A program made the translations under genes and the position numbers. A stretch of 12,248 nucleotides of DNA, taken from contig JAEWPN010000074.1 in NCBI GenBank assembly GCA_023399455.1, positions 1-12,248 of the forward strand, read 5' to 3'. Under the pieces are notes generated by a model. That model was not told the DNA's origin and made no database searches. It saw only the letters and a list, made by a program, of their open reading frames with translations. The DNA comes from Bacillota bacterium (GTDB taxonomy: Bacteria > Bacillota > Clostridia > Lachnospirales > Lachnospiraceae). Below, in pieces: positions 1 through 6,089 of the stretch. The stretch's first letter is position 1. Each line of letters opens with the position of its first letter.

Positions 1-107
1 TTACCAAATAACATGAGATTTCCGGGCAAAGCCCGTAATCTAGGCCGCTTCATATGAGAAGGACGGCTGTATAAATAAAACTATATATTTATCAAGGAGG
101 ACAAGAA
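1..107 (+). promoter_or_regulatory. Structured 5' leader of the sugar ABC operon
   Basis: No gene is seen here. Three adjacent hairpins can be drawn before the Shine-Dalgarno AAGGAGG (94-100). The first pairs CGGGC (23-27) with GCCCG (31-35) around an AAA loop, extended by GATT (17-20) with AATC (37-40). The second pairs GGCCG (43-47) with CGGCT (64-68) and CTTC (48-51) with GAAG (58-61), with a GA bulge. The third is AT-rich, pairing ATAAATA (71-77) with TATTTAT (86-92). No convincing promoter is visible: TATAAA at 70-75 lacks a well-spaced -35 box, so the start of transcription may lie upstream of the window. The hairpins could be an RNA regulatory element, an operator region or mRNA-stabilising structure. 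I cannot match them to a named riboswitch by eye. Confidence 0.45.
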
Positions 108-1181
108 ATGAAGAAGAAAATGTTAGGAGTATTACTGAGTGCAGCAATGGCTGTAACCATGCTGGCAGGCTGCGGAGGATCAGCTGCAACAGAGGCGCCG
201 GCGCAGGCACCGGCGGAAACTGAGGCACCGGCACAGGAACAGGCGCCGGCAGAAGAACAGACAGAAACTACCGAAGAGAGCGCAGAATCGACCACAGAGG
301 TTCTTCCAGGGGGAGGTTCCAATATTATTTATATTATCACGCCTTCACATTCCAATCCGTTCTTCAAGACGGAAGCGGATACGGCAAGCGCAAAAGCGAC
401 GGAATTAGGTTATGAAGTAAAGGCTGCGTCACATGATGATGACCCTACAAAGCAGTTAGAGCTGTTCGATAATGCCATTGCGGATAAAGCGGCGGCAATT
501 ATCTGTGATAATGCAGGAGCGGATGCTACGGTAGAAGCAGTTCAGAAAGCGCGAGATGCGGGAATTCCTACTTTCTTGATCGATCGGGAAATTAATCAGG
601 AAGGCGTTGCTATTTCCCAGATTGTTGCAAATAACTATCAGGGAGCAAAAGCGATTGCAGAAGCCTGGGTGGAAGCTATGGGCGAAGAAGGCAAATATGC
701 TGAGTTGTTGGGCAAGGAATCCGATACCAATGCAGGTGTTCGATCGGCAGCTTTCCATGAAGTAATCGACCAGTATGATACCTTGGAGTGCGTAGCGGTT
801 CAGACTGCAAACTGGGAGCAGACACAGGGATATGAAAAGACAGAGACTATCCTGCAGTCTAATCCGGAGATAACCGGTATTATCTGCGGCAATGACACGA
901 TGGCAGTAGGAGCGGCAGAGGCTTGCGCGGCAGCAGGCAGAAGCGATATCAAGATTATCGGCGTGGATGGTTCTGACGAAGCAGCGGCTTTAATTAAGGA
1001 AGGCAAGATGACGGGTACCGCCCTTCAGCAATGCGCTCTTATCGCAGAAATGGCAGTAGAGCAGGCTGATAAATACTTAAAAGAAGGAACTACGGGATTG
1101 GAAGAAAAACAATTGGTAGATTGCCTTGCAATTACGGCAGATAACGTTGCCAATTTAAAAACATTCGTATATTCCGAATAG
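108..1181 (+). CDS. Ribose-type sugar ABC transporter substrate-binding lipoprotein
   Basis: This is the extracellular sugar-capturing component of the ABC importer encoded downstream, 357 residues long. A lipoprotein signal peptide (residues 1-21, lipobox LAGC, Cys22) is followed by a low-complexity Ala/Pro/Glu/Gln linker (about 26-65) and a periplasmic-binding-protein type 1 fold (about 72-355, Peripla_BP_4 family). Pocket residues match those I recall for E. coli RbsB at near-constant offset: N83, F85, F86, D159, R160, R212, W236 (Phe in RbsB), N262, D287 and Q307. That favours ribose or a similar pyranose over rhamnose. The start is set by AAGGAGG at 94-100, 7 bases upstream. It is the first gene of the operon, and a hairpin just after its stop codon may raise its level relative to the membrane components. 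The substrate is inferred, not proven; galactose- or allose-type sugars remain possible. Confidence 0.92.
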   Translation: MKKKMLGVLLSAAMAVTMLAGCGGSAATEAPAQAPAETEAPAQEQAPAEEQTETTEESAESTTEVLPGGGSNIIYIITPSHSNPFFKTEADTASAKATELGYEVKAASHDDDPTKQLELFDNAIADKAAAIICDNAGADATVEAVQKARDAGIPTFLIDREINQEGVAISQIVANNYQGAKAIAEAWVEAMGEEGKYAELLGKESDTNAGVRSAAFHEVIDQYDTLECVAVQTANWEQTQGYEKTETILQSNPEITGIICGNDTMAVGAAEACAAAGRSDIKIIGVDGSDEAAALIKEGKMTGTALQQCALIAEMAVEQADKYLKEGTTGLEEKQLVDCLAITADNVANLKTFVYSE

Positions 1182-1188
1182 CATTCAT

Positions 1189-1230
1189 GATGGGGTATCG
1201 GAAGCCGAAAGGCTTCTGATAGCTCCCATT
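1189..1230 (+). terminator. Intercistronic hairpin after the binding-protein gene (attenuator or mRNA stabiliser)
   Basis: A strong stem-loop starts 8 bases after the stop codon. GAAGCC (1201-1206) pairs with GGCTTC (1211-1216) around a stable GAAA tetraloop. The stem continues through a G-U pair (1200/1217) and TATC (1196-1199) with GATA (1218-1221), then past a 2-nt bulge to ATGGG (1190-1194 region) with CCCAT (1225-1229). A modest TTTTATCC follows, weaker than a classic U-tract. Such hairpins behind the binding-protein gene of ABC operons usually give partial termination or protect the 3' end, so that more binding protein than permease is made. That role is inferred here. Confidence 0.65.
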
Positions 1231-1245
1231 TTATCCTTATTTAAA

Positions 1246-1330
1246 TATCATCGATTGACGAGGTCTTACACGCACTGAATCATATGATCTATTCTTATGC
1301 GAAAGTGTGAGACCTTGTCAATTGATGGTA
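1246..1330 (+). repeat. 26-bp inverted repeat, long RNA-compatible stem-loop
   Basis: Left arm 1246-1271 and right arm 1305-1330 pair over 26 consecutive positions around a 33-nt loop (1272-1304). The only non-Watson-Crick positions are 1248/1328, 1253/1323, 1260/1316 and 1267/1309, and all are G-U wobbles in the + strand RNA. The loop can fold further through GCA (1272-1274) with TGC (1298-1300) and GAAT (1277-1280) with ATTC (1291-1294). It lies entirely in the non-coding gap between the binding-protein gene and the DUF2291 gene, about 70 bases before the latter. No U-tract follows directly, so it is not a standard terminator. It may be a processing site, a stabilising element, a structured cis-RNA or a small non-autonomous repeat element. 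Confidence 0.7.
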
Positions 1331-1351
1331 GTATAGTTTTTAGGTAAATCA

Positions 1352-1367
1352 GGCCGGTAAACCGGCC
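1352..1367 (+). other. Compact GC-rich hairpin upstream of the DUF2291 gene
   Basis: GGCCGG (1352-1357) pairs perfectly with CCGGCC (1362-1367) across a TAAA loop. It ends 20 bases before the Shine-Dalgarno AGGAG (1388-1392) and has no T-run, so it is not a terminator. With the two preceding hairpins it makes the 1182-1398 gap a tandem array of three stem-loops. A role in protecting the 5' end of a processed downstream transcript is possible but inferred. Confidence 0.5.
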
Positions 1368-1398
1368 GTAAGTATAAATGATAAGATAGGAGAGCGCC

Positions 1399-2028
1399 AT
1401 GAAAAGGAGATTAATATCCCTAGCTATCGTAAGTGTTCTGGTAATCACGACTATGACGGGGTGCGTAAAGGTCGTAAAAAACGGTGAAGAAGGAAAGTAT
1501 ACCGGTAAAGTCGAATTCAATGCCGGTGAAAGCGTTTCCGGATTATGGGAAAGCGCACAGGCGAATATTGAAGAAAATGCGCTGGACATCGCTGCCATGC
1601 TGACGGAAGCGAACGGTGATTTGAAATCGCTTGCCTCCACATATGCCGAAGGAAAGACCGGAAGCATCAGCTATGCGGTAAAAGGAAGCGGCACGGTATT
1701 AGAGGTAAATCAGGAAAAGAAGGCAGGATATATGACGGTTAAGCTGGACGGTTATGACGGAGCGGAAATCATAAAGCTCCAGATAGGAAGCATTTACAAA
1801 GGTTCCTCTACGAGAGATGCTCTGGACATCATCGACTTCGGAGATTATACCAACCAGGAGGAATGGGCAGCGATTTCCAAGGAACTGCATTCCATGATCG
1901 ACAGCAATGTAATTCAACCTGCGAATCCTGCAGAACTTACCGGGAAATCTATAGATTTCATAGGTACTTTTACGGAAAATGGAAACGAAGAATTGTTGAT
2001 TACACCGATAAAACTAACCGTAAAATAA
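1399..2028 (+). CDS. DUF2291 family lipoprotein of a sugar ABC operon
   Basis: This is a 209-residue secreted lipoprotein with signal peptide 1-21, lipobox MTGC and Cys22. The mature part opens with the short basic motif VKVVKNGEEGKYTG, followed by an alpha/beta domain containing the segment SISYAVKGSGTVLEVN and a carboxy-terminal IDFIGTFTENG...LLITPIKLTVK strand region. These features and the position fit the DUF2291 family, whose members are predicted surface or periplasmic lipoproteins found beside ribose-type ABC transporters; their biochemical role is unknown to me. AGGAG (1388-1392) sits 6 bases before the start. The ATPase gene begins 18 bases after the stop, so the two are translated from one message. 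It could be an accessory sugar-binding or transporter-assembly factor, but nothing in the sequence proves this. Confidence 0.8.
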   Translation: MKRRLISLAIVSVLVITTMTGCVKVVKNGEEGKYTGKVEFNAGESVSGLWESAQANIEENALDIAAMLTEANGDLKSLASTYAEGKTGSISYAVKGSGTVLEVNQEKKAGYMTVKLDGYDGAEIIKLQIGSIYKGSSTRDALDIIDFGDYTNQEEWAAISKELHSMIDSNVIQPANPAELTGKSIDFIGTFTENGNEELLITPIKLTVK

Positions 2029-2046
2029 AGGCAGGAGGTATTCGGT

Positions 2047-3588
2047 ATGGCAAATATGTGTAAAGAGGGAGTCTGTTTTCATGCAGAGGACGTCAGTAAA
2101 ATATATCCCGGTACAAAGGCATTGGATCACGTGGATTTTGATCTGCTTACGGGAAAAGTGAACGTATTGATCGGTGAAAACGGTGCCGGTAAATCTACGC
2201 TTATGAAGCTGATCGCCGGGATCGAACAGCCCAGTGAGGGAAAGCTCTATATGGGCGAGGAGGAAGTCCGTTTTAAGGATACGACGGAAGCGAGAAAGTA
2301 TGGAATCGGCATTATCCATCAAGAGCTGAATCTATTTCCCAACCTTCCGGTTTTTCAGAATATTTTTATGGCGAAGGAAAAGAAAAAAGGGCTCGGAATG
2401 GATAATAAATACCATAAAGAGCAATCGGAAAAGATCCTGGCAAGATTGGAATACCCCATCCCGGTGGAGACTTTGGTAGGGGATCTTAGGGTGGGACAGC
2501 AGCAGATGATAGAGATTGCGCGCAATCTCATAGAAGATGATCTGAAGATATTGATCATGGATGAACCTACTTCGTCGCTTTCGGAGCAGGAGGTCCAGGT
2601 TCTCTTTAAGATTATGAGGGAGTTGACGGCGCAGGGAATCTCCATTGTATACATATCCCATCGGTTAGAGGAAATCATGCAGATAGGAGACCATGTAACC
2701 ATCCTCCGGGATGGCAAATATGTGGCAGATGCCGACGTCTGTGATATAGATGTTCCGTGGATCGTCAAGCAGATGACAGGGGAAGGAAAGTCCTATCCTA
2801 AAAAGGATAGGGAAATCGACTGGACTAAGCGGGAAAATGTATTGGAGGTCAAGGGACTGACACTGCCGAAAAGCGGTGGCGGATATTTGCTTAAGGATGT
2901 GAGCCTCGAGCTGAAAAAAGGAGAAATTCTCGGTATTTACGGTTTGATGGGCGCGGGACGCACTGAGGTTTTTGAATGCATAATGGGACTTAGGCCTGAG
3001 CATACCGGAGATATGTATCTTGAGGGCAAGAAGATGGATATCAAGTCCATTTCCGGTCAGATTGACAGAGGCTTTGCGCTCGTTCCGGAGGACCGTCAGC
3101 GGGAGGGGCTGGTGCAGACGATGGATATCGGGCGAAACTGCTCGTTGTCTGCACTCAAAAATTATACGAAATATGGCTTTGTGGACTTTAAAAAGGAAAA
3201 TGAAATGGTGGAATCCCAGATAAAGGATATCCATATCAAGGTGGCGGATAAAAGGCTTCAGATTCTGTCCCTGTCCGGAGGAAATCAGCAAAAGGTCGTT
3301 ATAGGAAAGGGTATTTTGACAAATCCTGAAATTCTGTTAATGGATGAGCCCAGCAGAGGAATCGATATCGGTGCAAAGACAGAGGTATTCGATATCATCA
3401 ATCAATATGCGGAGCAGGGACTTTCTATTATTGTTATTTCCTCTGAGCTAAAGGAAATTATCTCAATCGCGGACCGTGTAATCGTACTATCGAATGGAAT
3501 TAAGACGGGCGAATTGAGCGGAAAGGAAATCCGGGAAGAGGCATTAGTGCTGGCGTCTTATAAAGGCCACCACGATCAACAATCGTAA
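2047..3588 (+). CDS. Sugar ABC transporter ATP-binding protein, RbsA type (two nucleotide-binding domains)
   Basis: This cytoplasmic ATPase powers the importer. Its 513 residues match the usual RbsA/MglA tandem length. The first ABC domain has Walker A GENGAGKST (43-51), signature LRVGQQQ (147-153), Walker B ILIMDEP (168-174) and switch His205 (ISHR). The second has the degenerate P-loop GLMGAGRTE (299-307, Arg instead of the catalytic Lys), signature LSGGNQQ (409-415), MDEPSRG (432-438) and a Ser/Glu pair (466-467) in place of the switch His. This one-active-site asymmetry is normal for carbohydrate-uptake family 2 transporters. AGGAGG at 2033-2038 lies 8 bases upstream of the chosen start. 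The permease gene follows at 9-15 bases. The exact sugar cannot be read from this subunit. Confidence 0.96.
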   Translation: MANMCKEGVCFHAEDVSKIYPGTKALDHVDFDLLTGKVNVLIGENGAGKSTLMKLIAGIEQPSEGKLYMGEEEVRFKDTTEARKYGIGIIHQELNLFPNLPVFQNIFMAKEKKKGLGMDNKYHKEQSEKILARLEYPIPVETLVGDLRVGQQQMIEIARNLIEDDLKILIMDEPTSSLSEQEVQVLFKIMRELTAQGISIVYISHRLEEIMQIGDHVTILRDGKYVADADVCDIDVPWIVKQMTGEGKSYPKKDREIDWTKRENVLEVKGLTLPKSGGGYLLKDVSLELKKGEILGIYGLMGAGRTEVFECIMGLRPEHTGDMYLEGKKMDIKSISGQIDRGFALVPEDRQREGLVQTMDIGRNCSLSALKNYTKYGFVDFKKENEMVESQIKDIHIKVADKRLQILSLSGGNQQKVVIGKGILTNPEILLMDEPSRGIDIGAKTEVFDIINQYAEQGLSIIVISSELKEIISIADRVIVLSNGIKTGELSGKEIREEALVLASYKGHHDQQS

Positions 3589-3603
3589 AAAGGAGATATG
3601 GAG

Positions 3604-4650
3604 ATGAGTTCGAATAGAAAAAGTTCCAACAGTACGTTGGTAATGACTTTGTTAAAGGGAAGAACCTTTATTGTACTAATTGTTTTGCTGGCCTTCTTCT
3701 GCGTGGCGGCAGACAACTTTTTAAGCATGAATACAGCGCTTTTGATTGGAAAGCATGTCGCATTGTACGGGATTCTGGCAATTGGAATGACCTATGTTAT
3801 CATTACGGGAGGCATTGATTTATCGGTAGGAGCAATTGTAGGCCTTTCGGGTATGGTGGCAGGCGGGCTGATTCAGAACGGCCTGGCGCTGAATGCTTTT
3901 GGAGTGACCTTATATTTCAGTGTTCCGGTAATTGTTGTTATTTCCATTTTACTGGGGGCGCTGATCGGTATCATCAATGGTATTATCATCACGAGATTTC
4001 GAGTGGCTCCCTTCATAGCCACCCTGGGTATGATGTATATGGCGCGCGGATTTGCGAATATTCATTCGTCGGGAGCTACCTATTCCGATTTAAAAGGGTA
4101 TGAAGGACTTGGAAATCAGGGATTTAGGTTTTTTGGTTCCAGTGTGTTTGGAATTCCGGCAGGACTTTTGATTCTGATTATTTTGGCACTTATTTTCGCG
4201 GTACTTCTCAAGAAAACATCGTTTGGATGGCATGTGTTCTCTATCGGCGGAAATGAGAAGGCGGCAAAACTGTCCGGTGTTAAGGTAGACCGGGTCAAAA
4301 TTCTTGTATATATGATTTCCGGTATCTGCTCTGCGGTAGTCGGTATTATCGCCTCTGCCCAGTTGGCTGCAGCAACCCCGAAAACAGGAGAATCCTGGGA
4401 AATGAATGCGATTGCAGCAGCCGTATTAGGCGGAACATCCATGGCGGGCGGTATTGGAACCATTGGCGGTACGATTGTAGGCGCGTTCGTTATCGGTGTT
4501 ATCAACGACGGTATGGTTATGTGCGGAGTGTCTGAATTCTGGCAGATGGTAATCAAAGGTATGGTAATTATTTTAGCCGTAATCATTGACCAGTTCCAAA
4601 GGAATCTCCAGGCCAAGATGGCGTTAATGGCTCGTAACGAGAGCAAGTAA
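3604..4650 (+). CDS. Sugar ABC transporter permease, RbsC type
   Basis: This is the membrane-spanning subunit of the importer, in the BPD_transp_2 family. It has about 348 residues, with hydrophobic segments spread from about residue 20 to 330 and 8-10 probable helices. Family motifs are GGIDLSVGAIVGLSG (just after the second or third helix) and the late GGTSMAGGIGTIGG loop, which is typical of RbsC/XylH-like permeases. Two starts are possible. ATG 3598 is only 2 bases from AGGAG (3591-3595), whereas ATG 3604 is 8 bases away, so 3604 is preferred; the choice adds or removes only Met-Glu. A single permease gene implies a homodimer, unlike rhamnose-type systems with two different permeases. The rbsD gene follows after 18 bases. 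Confidence 0.95.
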   Translation: MSSNRKSSNSTLVMTLLKGRTFIVLIVLLAFFCVAADNFLSMNTALLIGKHVALYGILAIGMTYVIITGGIDLSVGAIVGLSGMVAGGLIQNGLALNAFGVTLYFSVPVIVVISILLGALIGIINGIIITRFRVAPFIATLGMMYMARGFANIHSSGATYSDLKGYEGLGNQGFRFFGSSVFGIPAGLLILIILALIFAVLLKKTSFGWHVFSIGGNEKAAKLSGVKVDRVKILVYMISGICSAVVGIIASAQLAAATPKTGESWEMNAIAAAVLGGTSMAGGIGTIGGTIVGAFVIGVINDGMVMCGVSEFWQMVIKGMVIILAVIIDQFQRNLQAKMALMARNESK

Positions 4651-4668
4651 ACAGCGGGGAATGGTGCT

Positions 4669-5070
4669 ATGAAGAAAAGAGGAATTATAAATGCGCAGCT
4701 CGCAGGCTATATCGCCGCGCTTGGACATATGGATACATTTATGGTAGGGGATGGAGGAATGCCGATTCCTCCGGGGATTCCGATTGTGGATCTGGCACTC
4801 TGCGGAGGCGTTCCTACCTTCATTCAGACTCTTGATGCCATATTGGAAGAAACGGAAGTGGAATTTTATACGATTGCGAAAGAAATCGAAGACAAGAATC
4901 CTGTACTTTTATCCTATATCCAGGATAAGCTAAATGAAATAGAAGGAAGGAAAATACCCCATACGGAATTGAAGGAAATGTCAAAGCATGTAAAATTTGC
5001 AGTCCGTACGGGAGAATTTACGCCCTATCCGAACATTATACTGCGCGCGGGAGTCGCTTTCCCCGCGTAG
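4669..5070 (+). CDS. rbsD: D-ribose pyranase
   Basis: RbsD interconverts beta-pyranose and furanose forms of ribose in the cytoplasm, supplying the furanose used by ribokinase. The 133-residue length matches B. subtilis RbsD. All residues I recall as catalytic or ligand-binding are present at the same numbers: His20 (in ALGH), Asp28, His98, and Tyr120-Asn122 (in the carboxy-terminal motif RTGEFTPYPNIILRAGV). The related fucose mutarotase FucU is longer and lacks this exact spacing. Initiation relies on a modest GGGGA (4656-4660). A tiny ATG-GTG-CTA-TGA frame overlaps the start by ATGA and may couple translation. It is the last gene of the transporter operon, with a terminator 33 bases after the stop. 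No ribokinase gene is present in the window. Confidence 0.93.
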   Translation: MKKRGIINAQLAGYIAALGHMDTFMVGDGGMPIPPGIPIVDLALCGGVPTFIQTLDAILEETEVEFYTIAKEIEDKNPVLLSYIQDKLNEIEGRKIPHTELKEMSKHVKFAVRTGEFTPYPNIILRAGVAFPA

Positions 5071-5102
5071 TATATATAAATGCAGTAACATGAGGATGAT
5101 AC

Positions 5103-5139
5103 ACATACCTTCCGCCAGGCGGAAGGTATGTCTTTTTTT
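5103..5139 (+). terminator. Intrinsic terminator of the ABC operon
   Basis: A near-perfect palindrome pairs CATACCTTCC (5104-5113) with GGAAGGTATG (5121-5130), with GCCAGGC at the tip. It is followed directly by TCTTTTTTT (5131-5139). It lies 33 bases after rbsD and clearly separates the transporter operon from the downstream lipoprotein gene. Confidence 0.93.
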
Positions 5140-5157
5140 ATTCGGAAAAGAATGGTA

Positions 5158-5185
5158 TTATGAACCTGTATATTACTTATATAAT
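5158..5185 (+). promoter_or_regulatory. Probable sigma-A promoter of the lipoprotein gene
   Basis: A consensus -10 box TATAAT (5180-5185) lies 28 bases before the lipoprotein start and just after the upstream terminator. The best -35 is a poor TTATGA (5158-5163) with a 16-base spacer. An independent promoter is expected after a strong terminator, which supports the call. Confidence 0.5.
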
Positions 5186-5213
5186 CTTCGGTACGAAAAG
5201 GAGAATCCTCTAA

Positions 5214-6020
5214 ATGAAAAAAATAGTAAGCCTTATTCTTTCTATAACTTTATGTGTGACACTTACCGCTTGCAGCAGCCAGGAAGTAAATATAGATGAT
5301 AATAGTGAAAATTCATCTCTTCCGGCCTCGCCAACGGTAACAGACACACCGTCAGAACCTGATATACCTGCCGATAATATTGACGATATGCATGATGCAT
5401 ATTTTACTGCACTTGAAGATCTGGTCCAAAACCATATATTCCCTGACGGTATCGGCGCAGGAGAACCGCTGGGTGATATGTCTGAGAATAAGTTTGCCGT
5501 TTATGACGTGGATAATGATGGAAAAGAAGAGCTTATAATATTGTATTCCGCCACAATTACCGCGGGGATGTCAGGATATGTATTTGCCTTTGACGATGAA
5601 ACGGGAGCACTACAAACGGAACTGAATGAGTTTCCGTCGCTGACTTTTTATAATAACGGTACCGCCAAGGCATTATGGTCGCACAATCAGGGACGTGCCG
5701 GTGATTTTTGGCCATACAGCCTATATCAATACAATCCGGATTCGGATAGTTATGTACTGGTTGGCATGGTGGATGCATGGGACAGAAACTTTCCGGGAAC
5801 GGACACACAAAATAATCCGTTTCCAAGTGATATAGATAAAAGCGGGACGGGATTTGTCTACTATATCATGGAGGACGGACAATATGATGACACGCACCCG
5901 GTAGATACATCCGAATACAATGAGTGGGTCAACGTTTATATTGGAGACGCTTCGGAAATTCCAATCCAGTATATGGACTTGACGGAAGAAAACATCGCGC
6001 AGATAAAAAATGGATTATGA
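5214..6020 (+). CDS. Putative lipoprotein of unknown function with an acidic DVDNDG loop
   Basis: I do not recognise a named family. The 268-residue product starts with a lipoprotein signal peptide (1-19, lipobox LTAC, Cys20) and a Ser/Thr/Pro/Asp-rich linker (about 21-58). A globular domain follows. At about 104-113 it has FAVYDVDNDGKEELII, a Dx(D/N)xDG calcium-loop-like motif of the kind seen in FG-GAP/integrin-like and dockerin-like loops and frequent in clostridial secreted proteins. The rest is rich in aromatic and acidic residues and contains no catalytic motif I can name. AGGAG (5199-5203) lies 10 bases before the start. The gene has its own likely promoter and sits between two sugar operons, so a cell-surface role is reasonable, but any link to sugar uptake is only positional. 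Confidence 0.8.
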   Translation: MKKIVSLILSITLCVTLTACSSQEVNIDDNSENSSLPASPTVTDTPSEPDIPADNIDDMHDAYFTALEDLVQNHIFPDGIGAGEPLGDMSENKFAVYDVDNDGKEELIILYSATITAGMSGYVFAFDDETGALQTELNEFPSLTFYNNGTAKALWSHNQGRAGDFWPYSLYQYNPDSDSYVLVGMVDAWDRNFPGTDTQNNPFPSDIDKSGTGFVYYIMEDGQYDDTHPVDTSEYNEWVNVYIGDASEIPIQYMDLTEENIAQIKNGL

Positions 6021-6089
6021 AGGGGAAAGAGATTTTGATGAGAGCAATAAAAATATTAATATAAAAATCTGAAATGGTGGTGAAAACAT

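Noticed and set aside
170..310. Ala/Pro/Glu-rich repetitive coding stretch as a possible tandem repeat element
   Set aside because: This is the ordinary low-complexity linker between the lipidated cysteine and the folded domain of clostridial binding proteins; there is no exact long repeat unit.
1255..1288. TTGACG and TATGAT boxes as an internal promoter before the DUF2291 gene
   Set aside because: The spacer is 22 bases, and TTGACG is part of the inverted-repeat arm, so a working promoter is not supported.
2665..3291. Open frame of 208 codons on the minus strand
   Set aside because: It is fully antisense to the RbsA-type ATPase gene, with no family motifs and no independent regulatory signals.
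4116..4646. Open frame of 176 codons on the minus strand with hydrophobic composition
   Set aside because: It is antisense to the permease gene; the hydrophobic pattern reflects the complementary strand of membrane-helix codons.
4997..5299. Plus-strand frame of 100 codons spanning the end of rbsD and the start of the lipoprotein gene
   Set aside because: It runs through a strong intrinsic terminator and overlaps two well-supported genes in another frame, with no ribosome binding site.
6039..6065. Nine-codon frame (product MRAIKILI) between the lipoprotein and deacetylase genes, preceded by a purine-rich stretch
   Set aside because: It is too short to support as a gene; AT-rich sequence gives such frames by chance and no homology can be argued.
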